Positions 25,001 through 31,854 are shown, numbered from the stretch's first letter. The stretch is DNA of 64,000 nt from Luidia sarsii (GCA_949987565.1 OX465120.1:4053927-4117926); one strand, 5' to 3'. Notes: generated from the letters alone by a model not told the origin. A program made the numbers and translations.

Positions 25001-28000
25001 GAATTATGCGTGTACGCCTCTCTCAAACGTTCATTCAGGTTCTGACACCTCGACGCCTGTCAACGTGACTCTCATCCTGTATGAGGGCGACAGCCTGTTC
25101 CCGTCCTCCTTCAAGAACAGCTCGACTTATTCCTTGGTGGACGGCGTGGTCTCTGTGGAGGTCAAGGCTGTAGCTCCGATGGCTTTGACTGGGCCCGTTG
25201 TTGCCGAGTTTCGGGTAACGAAACACTCAATCTTTGTCATAAACGTTATTTTGTTATTTGTGTACACGTATGCACATATTGCCATTAAGACACTATGCAC
25301 TGTACAGTAAGGATGATCTTTGAGGACAAAAGGGAATATCGGATATCTGGACTTAAGTTTGTTTTCAAAATTAGCGTCATTGATTACATTGATACATGAG
25401 GCTTGTCTGTAACTCTTTGCTAATCATTCAGGCTCCACCAAGTGCGGACACCGACAAGGTCATGTGCGTGTTCTGGGACATGACCCTCGGTAATGGCACC
25501 GGTGATTGGTCCAGTGCTGGCTGCCATTTGGATGGAATGAACAGTGGACGATACGTCTGTCGTTGTGACCGCTCGACCAACTTGGCAGTGCTGGTGCGTG
25601 TATTATTATTTGCTCAAAAGATACGTATATAAAGTAGCTATTAACAGACTGAATATATGCAGAAACCAAAACCCTTGACATAATGCCTCTAGAAGCTGAA
25701 CTTAACAACAATTTTAGTAAGGTACAAGTAAGATTCTGTTTCAAACCACATTCAGTGCACAAAACAAACTAGTCCGTTTCAACGAAAGCTAAAACTTAAT
25801 AATAATGCGTAATAAAGGTATTTCAAAAAGATTTCAAAATATAAGTAAAGTGAATGATAAAAACGTTAAAAAAGAGAGATAAAAAATGTTATGATATTTT
25901 GATCCCGTCGGGACCCTCCTTCAATTGTTGTTAAATAAAGTACTATATTATCAAAGTAAAAGTATTAAAGTACTGTATTATCACATAAGACACATTCTGC
26001 AATAATACTATCTTCTGGACATTGATTTCCCTCTCATAGATGCCGAGCCCAAGACTAGAAGACTACCCACGATCCCTTGACCTCATCAGTCGTATCAGTT
26101 GCATTGGATCGGCAGGATCCTACCTGTTGATTATTACCATATATCTGTCCCTCAGGTGATTATCCATTTGTCTCGACCGAATAATTTTACAGGACGCAAA
26201 CACGCGAGGGATACATTGTTGTTTGAACGAATACGGTTTTTTTTCTTAAAAATAATTTCCTTTTTCGGTGCTTCGGTCGCACACACGTAGAGAGTGCGTA
26301 CGGGCGGTTAAAATAAAATTGTAATTATAGAGACTTTCAGATTGCATCAAACGTTAGAAATGAGAATAATATGTTGCTTAGCTTATTTCTTACGGATTTT
26401 CCCAGACATGTACCATATCCGTAACCAATGAATTCAAATTCACTTTTTGTTCAACTTTTCTTTTCGCAGAAAGCTCCGAGGCAGTAGGTCGGGCCACATA
26501 TTCCTGCAGTTTCTCTTCTCTTTGCTGATTCTGCATTCAGTCTTCACGTCAGGAGTAGACCATGCTAAGGTATTGCCCCCGCAATAGGAACAGGGGGAAC
26601 ACCGTGTTTTAGACACTGTGCTCGGTGGTATAGTTGTGAAAATGAATTCTATTGTCAATCGAGTCAACACTTGGTCCAAATTTATACTGTCACTCATTCC
26701 AAATTTTAATTAACATATTTAAAGAAAGATGTCTAGCATCTCTACTTTAAATACCTTTTCTCGTAGATAAAACAGTGAAGGAACTATGATTCTATGTATT
26801 TTGTTTAAATTATTAATAATTTTTTTTTTAGAGTTATCAACACATTTGTACTGTTGTGGCGATCTTACTGCACTACCTGCCTATAACTGCGATGATGTGG
26901 ACAGCCATCCAGTCTAGGAAGATTTACGTCGAGTCAAAGAGTACATCACCGCCGACGGATGACTGCTGTAAAGCGCTTCTCCAAAGCCTCTTTGCCTGGG
27001 GTATGTGAAGCAAAGTATAGCAACCCTTGCAGGTTATTGACCAACCAATGTCTAGGGAGCCTTCCTGAATCCTTATATGTGACCCGGCACAGCATAATGA
27101 GGAATAACCCCCACTTTTGAGATCTTTAGATTTTCTAATGATGTGAAAGAGTATACCATTAACTTTCAAATGATATCAAATTTATTTCCGTTTGCACTTT
27201 GCTGTAAATAGTACAAGGGGACTTTGCTCGTTCATTTGGTACCAGACACAATATAGCAGCACCAGTCTAACTCCTCGAAAACGGCCATTCAAAAAGGCAG
27301 GAACTTTACATTTTCATGGAAACAGTACACAAACACTCCCCCGAACTCCTGTTTTTTTTTCAATATTTAGAGACGGATTTGGAAAAATCATTTGAACATA
27401 ATATCCTCCAATGCATTAACTTTCCGAAAATACACACAAAAAAAATTGATTTTTCATTGAATTGAGAAGACACTTTGACTTCAGGCGTCGAAAAGTGAAT
27501 TTAATGGGATATTCCTCATGTCACCGTGCCGGGTCACATATATACTACCACAATGTTGTGTTTGCCAATACAAATGGGCATGGAGATGTTTTCCTCGGTT
27601 TCGTCAGTCCAATTTCATCATGTTTCAATTAGAATGTTTTGAAACAATAAGTTTACCACATAAACACTAACGCTTTGCACCTCCCGCACAGGACACACAC
27701 AGTATACCGCAATTTACCACAGTGCCCACAGGGATGTAGGCTCACATACCACAGGTCACCACAAAAAAACCCGCTGTGGAATGTCCTGGTGCATGGCCCT
27801 TATCCTCCCACAGGAACAACCATGTGTGGTTAATTGTGGTTTCAAAATCGCTCGAAAATACTGATCGAAACTAATCGATACTAATCGCAAAAATACATGT
27901 TGAACTATTTCGCATCCACTATAATTCCGGTTCAAACGACCCGTTTCTTCCGCGGCTACCCAATGGCTTACGGCGACATGTCTGACCTTAATAAATTATT

Positions 28001-29998
28001 CATTAATTTCCCACTTTGTTGGCACTAACGGAATTATTTTTTGTCATAAATAACCGGCAAAATGACACACACGTTTCCGTGACTGAGCGGAAAACTTCAG
28101 TGACCGTGTTGTTATTTTGACAGTAAGTTTGTCGTGGCATAGCAGGGTTGTTAGTTCACCATTGGATCCAACACTGTCACTATTTTGTCGAGGTACTTCG
28201 ATAGAAGAAATGTCTAATGTTTAAAAAAAATCAAAAAAATTCACTGTGACCTTCAATTGGTCTGAATTTAGAACATTCATTTCAAATGAGTGCAACCTGC
28301 CTTAAAGTCTAAATGATTGCGATAGTTAAACACGCCATACAATGCTATCACTCAGAAAAAAAAATCGGAAAAAGTAATTAATGACATCTTTGATTAATTA
28401 AGGTCTATTCTGTTTTCATTCCCCAGTGACTCCGCTGGTTTTAGTTGCTGTGACGTATATCACTGCCACAGACCAATACGACACTGACGATTAGTAAGTG
28501 GAATAATGTGCAATATTATAAACAACTATAATGATACAGGTTTGATCCAAAAGATAGGATTAATATTGATAGCTCTGCTTTTAATAAAGGTCCTGCTAGG
28601 ATCGAAACTTCAGGCCCTCCTTATGTTTGATTTTCGCATTTTGCTCATTTGTGTCAGCAAGCAGTTTGCAACATTATTGCATGTTACAATGGTTTATGAA
28701 AGAATTGTATGGTTTTCTACTCATTCTCACACTGGCCAAGCTATAGACGTATGTGGTCATCATTGTTTTGGTCATAATGTGGTCATAATTAGATAAGCGG
28801 ACGAGAATTGTTTTTCCATAAAAGTGAAAATATGACGGGAAGCACTATCTGGGCTTCAGCCGTGTAGCTCATGAATAATTCAACAAAGTGACGTAGAAGT
28901 GAAGTGAATATCTTAATAGGTACATGTACACTGTACATTGTGCAGTATCATATACAGTGCATATATTGTGCAGTGTCATAATGTTGAATTATTCATGATC
29001 TACCCGGCTGGAGCCCAGATATTGCTTCTCAAGTTGTTCATATACGTCATAATGTTGAATTATTCATGACCTGCCCTGCTGGAGCCCAGATAGTGCTTCC
29101 CGAATATGATAGGCAATCTTCTAACCAAATGCATTTACGGAGCAATTTACATTAAAAAAAGGAAAGAATCTTAAAAAGCAAATTTGCTTAAGAGAAAACA
29201 GAATTCCTTTGAAACGACCAAATGCCTACGTATTTTTATCTAAAATAACGTTTTCTTCTTTGTCCAGTTGTTTCATGATGCCAGGTCTGCCAATGTACGT
29301 CACCTTGCTCCTCCCAGTCGCTCTGATATTCGCTCACAACCTCACCACCGCTGCCTTGACAGTGCGCCATCTACGGAGAGTCAAGAGAGACGAGGACGGG
29401 ACCAGCTCGGAGCCGATTGCATTACGTCTGGCGGTCGCTGTCAGCATCTGGATCCTGCTGACTATCAGCTTGGGTACAGGGTTCCTGTCTGTGCATAGTA
29501 CATCCCAGGTAGCCCCTGTCATCTTCGCTGTGACCAACTGCATTCTGGTGAGATTTCGTCACATTTACGTAAATTAAATTTATTTACTTGTCATTCCTAT
29601 TATCAATGTTTGAATCTGGGTGCTTTATGTTTTAACTTGAATCAACTTGATTAAATGTTTAACAAAGAAAGCTTGTTTTCTCACTTCCATTGTTATAGGT
29701 CTTGACGCTCATCTGCATGACCTCCTTGCATTGGTGCGAGGAGGATCGTAGTCCAACACAGGATCCTGCATCAACTCGTCCAGACCGAGACAGAGATGAA
29801 CTAGATCTGTCAACTTTCGTACCGAGTGAAGGTCGGCAGGTGACGACCGAGGAGCCTGGCCGGAGCTCGGCGCCTGAGAGGGAGGGGAACGCGGTGGTGA
29901 CTATTGTCGTGGACAAACCGGAGGAGAACGCGCTCCAGTCTGGAGAAAGACCGACCCAGCCAAATCCAATCCCTGACAAGGCTGGGGATACGAAATAG
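773..29998 (+). CDS. Gene A: SRCR-rich adhesion G-protein-coupled receptor, 5' end outside window
   Basis: Twenty-three coding exons can be joined without a frame break: 773-1093, 4910-5221, 6371-6712, 7841-8143, 8916-9221, 10539-10871, 11394-11726, 12414-12728, 12963-13307, 15159-15251, 16559-16672, 17390-17526, 17847-18002, 18167-18572, 19369-19431, 25039-25214, 25432-25593, 26040-26155, 26470-26569, 26832-27000, 28427-28493, 29268-29547, 29699-29998. They encode about 1750 residues: eight SRCR domains, a HYR domain, a linker, an HRM domain, GAIN with GPS, seven TM helices and a cytoplasmic tail. The signal-peptide exon must lie left of base 1, because the first SRCR exon begins in phase 1 exactly as in gene B. 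The family couples extracellular adhesion to G-protein signalling through a tethered agonist after the GPS; SRCR modules usually bind protein, glycan or microbial ligands. The ligand is unknown. The GPS lacks the usual HLT cleavage triad. The orthologue cannot be named. Confidence 0.9.
1094..1449. other. Intron sequence, nothing recognised
   Basis: I see no coding exon, RNA gene or repeat terminus here. Short open frames carry no recognisable domain and have no partner at the equivalent place in gene B. Confidence 0.5.
1450..1863. mobile_element. CACTA-type MITE, 414 bp
   Basis: The ends are inverted repeats starting CACTATGA and continuing for about 27 bp (CATCTAAA then GTGAAAA). Both ends are bordered by TAT (1447-1449 and 1864-1866), a 3-bp target duplication typical of CACTA/EnSpm elements. 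The interior repeats the motif TTTTCAC in both orientations. It is non-coding and absent from the equivalent intron of gene B. Confidence 0.75.
2080..4450. repeat. 15-bp minisatellite, about 155 units
   Basis: The unit is TTGCCTCAAATAACA with scattered substitutions. Length changes are essentially absent until 4421-4425, so the register is kept for over 2.3 kb. Because 15 is divisible by three, several frames on both strands stay open, including one of about 825 codons on the minus strand. The peptides are pure repeats with no domain, so this is not a gene. It lies in intron 2 of gene A; the equivalent intron of gene B (40023-41038) has no such array. Confidence 0.97.
4451..4909. other. Intron sequence between minisatellite and SRCR2 exon
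   Basis: No exon or repeat terminus is recognised. Part of it (about 4440-4520) resembles 40920-41000 in gene B, so it is the original intron flank beyond the minisatellite. Confidence 0.5.
4910..5221 (+). CDS. Gene A exon: SRCR domain 2 (four cysteines)
   Basis: Phase 1-1 exon of 104 codons, acceptor CAGCAG before 4910 and donor GTAAGA at 5222. VVCRQLG, VDCHGD, ADC and IACQ are present. The cysteine after the WVSI strand (C2) and its partner C7 are both missing, so one disulphide is lost as a pair. Confidence 0.92.
5222..6370. repeat. Intron with two opposed Penelope-tail-like repeats and a dispersed repeat
   Basis: Degenerate copies of the GGTCCTGCTAGGATCGAAAC tail motif lie at about 5384-5426 (minus) and 5517-5557 (plus). 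About 6060-6185 resembles 43325-43460 in inverted orientation, which suggests a dispersed repeat. No coding exon is seen. Confidence 0.5.
6371..6712 (+). CDS. Gene A exon: SRCR domain 3
   Basis: Phase 1-1 exon of 114 codons, acceptor AACAG before 6371 and donor GTGAGT at 6713. It has six cysteines: TVCTDDWDE, VACRQLG, HCRGDED, DCQ, LC and IMCQ. It is close to the SRCR consensus and nearly identical to 41858-42199. Confidence 0.93.
7194..7498. mobile_element. MITE with CACTGTAAAAACG inverted ends
   Basis: The left end reads CACTGTAAAAACG and the right end CGTTTTTACAGTG, both flanked by TA, a likely 2-bp target duplication. The interior repeats short CATGAAGTACTTCATG-like palindromes. It is 305 bp and non-coding. 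The rest of this intron (6713-7193, 7499-7840) shows nothing else. Confidence 0.75.
7841..8143 (+). CDS. Gene A exon: SRCR domain 4 (four cysteines)
   Basis: Phase 1-1 exon of 101 codons, acceptor ATATCAG before 7841 and donor GTGAGT at 8144. VACRQLG, VACSGDE, VDC and VVCQ are present; C2 and C7 are both absent. The match to 42761-43063 of gene B is almost complete, yet the flanking intron diverges within a few bases of the splice site. Confidence 0.92.
8144..8915. other. Intron sequence, nothing recognised
   Basis: AT-rich intron with no recognised repeat terminus, exon or RNA gene. Confidence 0.5.
8916..9221 (+). CDS. Gene A exon: SRCR domain 5
   Basis: Phase 1-1 exon of 102 codons, acceptor CTGCAG before 8916 and donor GTAAAG at 9222. 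It has six cysteines: GVCARQWD, VVCRQLG, VLCQG, ECD, FC and DCQ. It is nearly identical to 43724-44029. Confidence 0.93.
9290..9350. repeat. Short tandem repeat, about 13-16 bp unit
   Basis: Three to four imperfect copies of GATTGCCGAAAGATGC follow one another in the SRCR5-SRCR6 intron of gene A. It is small and non-coding. Confidence 0.7.
9614..10170 (+). pseudogene. Penelope-like GIY-YIG endonuclease fragment
   Basis: An open frame of about 185 codons without an ATG at its biological start ends at the stop at 10168-10170. It carries the CX2C-containing linker and the GIY-YIG nuclease core that nicks DNA for target-primed reverse transcription. The upstream reverse transcriptase is absent, so this fragment cannot retrotranspose itself. 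Confidence 0.85.
10444..10483 (+). repeat. Penelope 3' tail motif, hammerhead-like fold
   Basis: CCTTTGAGAAAGGTCC and GGATCGAAACGTCAGG can form a short stem (GGTCC with GGATC) followed by GAAAC-GTC. This resembles half of a hammerhead ribozyme core, but the CUGAUGA box is not intact. Related copies are scattered through both genes. Confidence 0.6.
10539..10871 (+). CDS. Gene A exon: SRCR domain 6 (four cysteines)
   Basis: Phase 1-1 exon of 111 codons, acceptor CTTGCAG before 10539 and donor GT at 10872. VVCRQLG, VNCQGDE, FDCQ and VVCQ are present; C2 (VYDQ instead of VC) and C7 are absent, as in gene B. Confidence 0.92.
10872..11393. other. Intron sequence, nothing recognised
   Basis: No exon, RNA gene or repeat terminus is seen. 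Parts resemble the intron upstream of 50412 in gene B. Confidence 0.5.
11394..11726 (+). CDS. Gene A exon: SRCR domain 7
   Basis: Phase 1-1 exon of 111 codons, acceptor CAACAG before 11394 and donor GTATGT at 11727. It has six cysteines: GICNFEW, VVCRQLG, GCQGNES, DCL, HC and KCQ. Confidence 0.93.
11727..12413. other. Intron sequence, nothing recognised
   Basis: AT-rich intron without a recognised repeat or exon. Confidence 0.5.
12414..12728 (+). CDS. Gene A exon: SRCR domain 8
   Basis: Phase 1-1 exon of 105 codons, acceptor CTACAG before 12414 and donor GTATAT at 12729. It has six cysteines: RVCEWNWD, VVCNQLG, DCVGNES, DCPF, TCQH and VVCK. The CRQLG motif has become CNQLG in both paralogues. 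Confidence 0.93.
12729..12962. other. Intron nearly identical to its gene B counterpart
   Basis: This short intron matches 51615-51851 almost base for base. Most other introns of the two genes cannot be aligned over their length. Confidence 0.75.
12963..13307 (+). CDS. Gene A exon: HYR domain
   Basis: Phase 1-1 exon of 115 codons, acceptor TTGCCAG before 12963 and donor GTACAT at 13308. The features are those of a HYR (Ig-fold) domain: an N-terminal ATCPPSEAVPDPFDG, an INWTRP strand, a central C near FTTCRM, and the terminal pattern VEVVATDQHSN..CTFYILV. Two potential N-glycosylation sites (NAT, NET) lie in the central loop. Six codons between them are missing from gene B. Confidence 0.85.
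13583..14027 (+). repeat. MITE family TGTGACCCGGCACAGC, left part plus linked sequence
   Basis: It starts TGTGACCCGGCACAGC at 13583 and runs through a GCGCGTACGCGC palindrome near 13830. It then continues in sequence also found at 19700-19875. The same order recurs at 19441-19875, so the linked block moved or was copied as one unit. Confidence 0.7.
14113..14178 (-). repeat. tRNA-derived segment 1
   Basis: On the minus strand the segment has an A-box-like TGGCCTTGTGTGAAAGACG, an anticodon-loop-like CGACTGCCAACG and a B box GGTTCGATCC. This is the head structure of a tRNA-derived SINE. The acceptor stem is not preserved, so it is not a working tRNA gene. Confidence 0.7.
14839..14904 (-). repeat. 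tRNA-derived segment 2
   Basis: Second copy of the A-box/B-box pair, in the downstream direct repeat of the first composite unit; the B box GGTTCGATCC is intact. Confidence 0.7.
15159..15251 (+). CDS. Gene A exon: short linker
   Basis: Phase 1-1 mini-exon of 31 codons, acceptor TTCACAG before 15159 and donor GTAGGT at 15252. It encodes a serine/threonine-rich linker (EEVRSSSSLTHTL...VVSG) between HYR and HRM. The gene B equivalent (52653-52715) is 21 codons and only weakly similar. The evidence is in-phase splice sites and matching position. Confidence 0.75.
15274..15744. mobile_element. MITE family TGTGACCCGGCACAGC, complete 471-bp copy
   Basis: It has a left end TGTGACCCGGCACAGC and a right end GCTGTGCCAGGTCACA. 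The interior (about 15480-15640) is shared with 27200-27350 and 24270-24370. It is non-coding. Confidence 0.8.
15952..16045. repeat. Inverted pair of Penelope-tail motifs
   Basis: A minus-strand copy of the tail motif (15952-15994) is directly joined to a plus-strand copy (15995-16045). Together they make a near-perfect palindrome. The adjacent 16090-16500 is AT-rich intron without features apart from a short AAT run near 16510. Confidence 0.75.
16559..16672 (+). CDS. Gene A exon: HRM domain, first half
   Basis: Phase 1-1 exon of 38 codons, acceptor GATCCAG before 16559 and donor GTATTC at 16673. The pattern C....GSVIWPPTPSGSV...CP matches the hormone-receptor domain (IxWPxTPxGxxxxxxCP) of family B and adhesion GPCRs. 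Confidence 0.88.
16673..17389. other. Intron sequence, nothing recognised
   Basis: No exon or repeat terminus is recognised. The last part before 17389 resembles 54990-55037 of gene B. Confidence 0.5.
17390..17526 (+). CDS. Gene A exon: HRM domain, second half
   Basis: Phase 1-0 exon, acceptor TCCACAG before 17390 and donor after ACAATG at 17527. It has the remaining HRM cysteines (KCTSC and DCGG) and the VTRKC...VWEEP pattern (R.C ... W..P). The sequence leads into the GAIN domain. Confidence 0.87.
17527..17846. other. Intron sequence, nothing recognised
   Basis: No exon or repeat terminus is recognised. Confidence 0.5.
17847..18002 (+). CDS. Gene A exon: GAIN subdomain A part 1
   Basis: Phase 0-0 exon of 52 codons, acceptor TTAAAG before 17847 and donor GTAAGA at 18003. 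It encodes amphipathic helices (VADVAELLANLTSW, VEDIAGILLNIATV) as in the all-helical GAIN subdomain A. Confidence 0.87.
18167..18572 (+). CDS. Gene A exon: GAIN core
   Basis: Phase 0-1 exon of 135 codons plus one base, acceptor TTTGCAG before 18167 and donor GTAATT at 18573. It starts with the helix VAEAVVEVVSNTVDILSGEY and continues into the strands of subdomain B (IGTEVVLFSNETV, LPKINVSALAV). Two N-x-S/T sites are visible (NETV, NESV). Confidence 0.9.
18913..19341 (-). mobile_element. Penelope-like 3' fragment, minus strand
   Basis: It is the reverse complement of about 10060-10485: the last 38 or so codons of the GIY-YIG frame, the pyrimidine-rich 3' region and the tail motif (18913-18956). 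It ends abruptly at 19341 and is therefore 5' truncated. It lies 27 bp upstream of the next coding exon of gene A. Confidence 0.88.
19369..19431 (+). CDS. Gene A exon: GAIN linker mini-exon
   Basis: Phase 1-1 exon of 21 codons, acceptor TTATAG before 19369 and donor GTGCGT at 19432. The peptide EIRPRGPWNRERFRGRAPEV matches EIQQLNPWNRQIFRGRAPEV of gene B at 56455-56517. This pattern supports coding despite the small size. Confidence 0.82.
19441..19875 (+). repeat. MITE family TGTGACCCGGCACAG with linked block, second copy
   Basis: It starts TGTGACCCGGCACAG and repeats 13583-14015 almost base for base, including the GCGCGTACGCGC palindrome. It stands only 9 bp after an exon donor site. Confidence 0.75.
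19905..20250. repeat. GTACAT-rich simple repeat
   Basis: Long runs and variants of ACATGTAC/GTACAT make the region largely self-complementary. It contains no gene. Confidence 0.9.
20252..20862. mobile_element. Non-autonomous DNA transposon with about 30-bp inverted ends
   Basis: The left end GTATAGACCC...GACGTCACG is mirrored by CGTGACGTC...GGGTCTATAC at the right end, with a few mismatches. It is about 611 bp with no coding frame of note, and it interrupts a composite repeat unit (sequence after 20862 continues that unit). Confidence 0.75.
21008..21068 (-). repeat. tRNA-derived segment 3
   Basis: Minus-strand A-box/B-box pair as at 14113, with the B box GGTTCGATCC intact and a few substitutions in the A box. 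Confidence 0.68.
21748..21812 (-). repeat. tRNA-derived segment 4
   Basis: Minus-strand A-box/B-box pair with the B box GGTTCGATCC; the A-box region has a small rearrangement (TTCAAC instead of TTTCAC on the plus strand). Confidence 0.68.
22727..23990. repeat. Composite repeat with tRNA-like boxes, copy 3
   Basis: The first direct repeat is truncated to its last part (22727-22760). The interior and the second direct repeat (23315-23498) are complete, followed by the block also found at 22050-22330. The stretch 22330-22726 between copies shows nothing recognisable. Confidence 0.72.
23399..23463 (-). repeat. tRNA-derived segment 5
   Basis: Minus-strand A-box/B-box pair identical in layout to the other four, with the B box GGTTCGATCC. 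Confidence 0.68.
24261..24576. mobile_element. Partly deleted MITE of the TGTGACCCGGCACAGC family
   Basis: The interior (24270-24410) and right part match 27200-27538, but the left terminus is degenerate and the right end reads CAGGTCACA. It is non-coding. Confidence 0.65.
24740..25038. other. Intron block conserved with gene B
   Basis: The block resembles 56936-57254, including CTCCAACGCTCTCCA and CACTTGGTACTTGGTACCAT. In gene A a frame happens to stay open into the next exon; in gene B it is closed, so this is conserved intron and not coding. Confidence 0.65.
25039..25214 (+). CDS. Gene A exon: GAIN subdomain B strands
   Basis: Phase 1-0 exon of about 59 codons, acceptor ATTCAG before 25039 and donor GTAACG at 25215. 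The pattern VNVTLILYEGDSLFP...SLVDGVVSVEVKA...PVVAEFR fits the beta strands just before a GPS. Confidence 0.9.
25432..25593 (+). CDS. Gene A exon: GPS motif and tethered agonist
   Basis: Phase 0-0 exon of 54 codons, acceptor ATTCAG before 25432 and donor GTGCGT at 25594. It has VMCVFWD, GDWSSAGC, YVCRCDRSTNLAVL. All four GPS cysteines and both tryptophans are present. The position normally holding HLT reads RST, so self-cleavage is doubtful, while the agonist-like TNLAVL is kept. Confidence 0.92.
26040..26155 (+). CDS. Gene A exon: TM1
   Basis: Phase 0-2 exon of 38 codons plus two bases, acceptor CTCATAG before 26040 and donor GTGATT at 26156. It encodes the end of the tethered region (MPSPRLEDYPRSLDLISR) and TM1 (ISCIGSAGSYLLIITIYLSL). 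Confidence 0.9.
26470..26569 (+). CDS. Gene A exon: TM2
   Basis: Phase 2-0 exon, acceptor TTCGCAG before 26470 and donor GTATTG at 26570. The peptide has intracellular basic residues (RKLRGSRSG) followed by TM2 (HIFLQFLFSLLILHSVF). Confidence 0.9.
26832..27000 (+). CDS. Gene A exon: TM3 and second intracellular loop
   Basis: Phase 0-1 exon of 56 codons plus one base, acceptor TTTTAG before 26832 and donor GTATGT at 27001. It encodes the conserved TM3 cysteine and helix (HICTVVAILLHYLPITAMMW), the loop to KIYVESKS, and the start of TM4. Confidence 0.9.
27078..27538. mobile_element. MITE family TGTGACCCGGCACAGC, 461-bp copy
   Basis: The ends read TGTGACCCGGCACAGC and GTGCCGGGTCACA and are bordered by TATA on both sides, a likely target duplication. 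It lies 77 bp after the TM3 exon. Confidence 0.82.
27668..27846. repeat. Dispersed 180-bp repeat, copy 1
   Basis: It starts near TAACGCTTTGCACCTCCCGC and ends near TTAATTGTGGTTTCAA. Further copies lie at 49551-49723 (inverted), 53551-53728 and 54097-54287. It is probably a MITE; clear target duplications are not visible. Confidence 0.75.
28427..28493 (+). CDS. Gene A exon: TM4 and second extracellular loop
   Basis: Phase 1-2 exon of 67 bases, acceptor CCCCAG before 28427 and donor GTAAGT at 28494. VTPLVLVAVTYI forms TM4. The loop DQYDTDDY joins CFMMPG of the next exon, giving the YC pair typical of extracellular loop 2. Confidence 0.85.
28836..29102. mobile_element. 267-bp MITE with about 48-bp inverted ends
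   Basis: The ends CGGGAAGCACTATCTGGG and CCCAGATAGTGCTTCCCG are flanked by AATATGA at 28829-28835 and 29103-29109, a 7-bp duplication. A third partial copy of the end lies in the middle (about 28979-29030), next to an AT/GTACA-rich stretch. Confidence 0.8.
29268..29547 (+). CDS. Gene A exon: TM5, TM6, start of TM7
   Basis: Phase 2-0 exon of 93 codons plus one base, acceptor TGTCCAG before 29268 and donor GTGAGA at 29548. TM5 (VTLLLPVALIFAHNLTTAAL), a basic third loop (VRHLRRVKRDEDG), TM6 (LRLAVAVSIWILLTISLG) and the start of TM7 (VAPVIFAVTNCIL) are visible. Confidence 0.9.
29699..29998 (+). CDS. Gene A exon: end of TM7 and cytoplasmic tail
   Basis: Phase 0 terminal exon, acceptor GTTATAG before 29699 and stop TAG at 29996-29998. 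The TM7 end (VLTLICMTSLHW) is followed by a tail of about 80 residues rich in D, E, P, S and T. No obvious signalling motif is seen. Confidence 0.9.
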   Translation, partial: VLTLICMTSLHWCEEDRSPTQDPASTRPDRDRDELDLSTFVPSEGRQVTTEEPGRSSAPEREGNAVVTIVVDKPEENALQSGERPTQPNPIPDKAGDTK

Positions 29999-30076
29999 AC
30001 AGATGCTCTAAATATGAGATCTTATAAAATTATCACCCAAAACAGTACATATGCGGTTTTAAACAGTTCAACAGTT

Positions 30077-30082
30077 AATAAA
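30077..30082 (+). promoter_or_regulatory. Polyadenylation signal of gene A
   Basis: AATAAA stands 79 bases after the stop codon, in an AT-rich stretch, the closest canonical signal downstream of the gene. Confidence 0.6.
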
Positions 30083-31854
30083 TTTGCGGTTTCCCCTCTT
30101 CACAGTGCAGGCTACGCTGACATTGTTATTTAAGGTGATAGATTCATGACCCGCTTCCAGCCTGAACCAAACAGTCGAATTCTGGTCTGGGTTTCATTTC
30201 GCCTGCCAGTCACCAATTAGCTGATTAAAATGATAAATGGTTGCTTTACACTTTATATACAGTACCATGCAAGGACATATTCTGGTGATTTGGAGTCACA
30301 TCAAGTCTTGTGTTATAAACCTTAATGGTAATTCGATGTATGTTATTACGAGTAGTGTAAGATCGACGTTATGGTTGTCCTGGTTGAAATGTCTATTAAA
30401 TGATAATGTTGGGAAATTGTGCACCGTCCCTGTAGTAAACTGTCCGGATTCAAAGGGAGGACAGATGCAAATGCAGTTGAATAATTGGAATAATGATTTC
30501 AACTATTGAAAGGGCTTTCGCCAAATTTATTTGGCCTGACGTTTCGATCCTAGCAGGACCTTTAAAGGGATTTAAATGTAGAGTTAAGTTCCCGCACTAT
30601 GAGCTTATGGAGGTAAAACATTCTACAGTTGAAGGGCAAAAACACTAACAGCCATTTCACCGAATGACGACTGTGTATCTCGTGTTAACCATATGCCTCA
30701 GTCTGGTTATCGCAGCGTTCTCTGTCTGTATGTTACTCAGAATTCAAATAATTATGAACATACAACGGAGCAAGACCACGACGGCACTTTCAGGTCAGAG
30801 GTGACATTTTACCTTTCACAGTAATACTCGTTAACACTATAGTTGATTTATGATTAGATGAGGTTATTAAATTATGAGGTTAATTGTGAGTGAGAACATT
30901 CTACCTTTCTTGGTAATACTCCCTAACAATATAATTGATTTAAGATTAGATGAGGTTAATTATGAGTGAGAACAGCATTCCAACCTTTTGAAGCGTAATG
31001 TTTTAACGGGATTTACATTATACAATAAACTCATATAATCATAGTTCTACCAACATATCAGGTATTATGTAATACAAGAACAGTACCACTATCTGAGAAG
31101 GACGTCCCGAATCAGCCAATGTTGCGTATTTTTTAATATGCCAGCGGCATACTAAAACGTATTGACTGACATGGATAACAATCTATCCAACCGGACGTCC
31201 AAACTACGAGCGCTGTTGTAATATTATTATTCACACTATCGTAATATTGTCAATGACGTAATATTCGCACTGCCGTAACATTAATACCACTAGTGTTTAC
31301 AGAATCACAACGTTTTCTTTGTCTTGAAATCGAGATGAAAGTATTATTAATTCACATTTAGCATTATTTAACTTAGATTATTATTTAAAATTAGAGGGAC
31401 GATATTCTGTCATATTTCGTTTGAGATGTGTCATTGGAAGTTGTAGATTGCATATTAAATCGTACAAGACTGCTTCAAGCTATATGGGTATTTCTTGATA
31501 ATGTGACTCAATGTGGCGTAATGACTAAGCCCAATAAAACCCGTTAGTCAACTAAAAACGCCTACGTTAGGGATTGCCTATGGAGCTATCAGGGATCATG
31601 CGTTCTCAGGAGGAAAGAAAGAAAGGAAGAAATGGATACGTCTAATTACATGATTTCGAGCCACGGGAAGTCCCTAGAAATCAATGAGGGCTCTTCAACG
31701 GACCCCGGATTTTGATCATTTAAGCCCCTGAATACAACCCTCAAACAACCGCGATCCTGTGATGGTTTGCGGCAAAACAAGTCACAAAGTTTCTCAGACT
31801 CTTATTTCTGCCCCTGGTTGTGGCGAAATCCAGACTCACGGTCAGGTCATCAAC
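30083..31854. other. Intergenic DNA between genes A and B
   Basis: No exon or RNA gene is recognised. A minus-strand Penelope-tail motif lies at 30531-30570. The rest is AT-rich; short open frames have no domains. Confidence 0.55.

Noticed and set aside
24798..25310. A 170-codon frame that contains a GAIN exon with upstream and downstream extensions
   Set aside because: Only 25039-25214 is coding; the rest is intron between good splice sites. The extensions are not open at the matching place in gene B.
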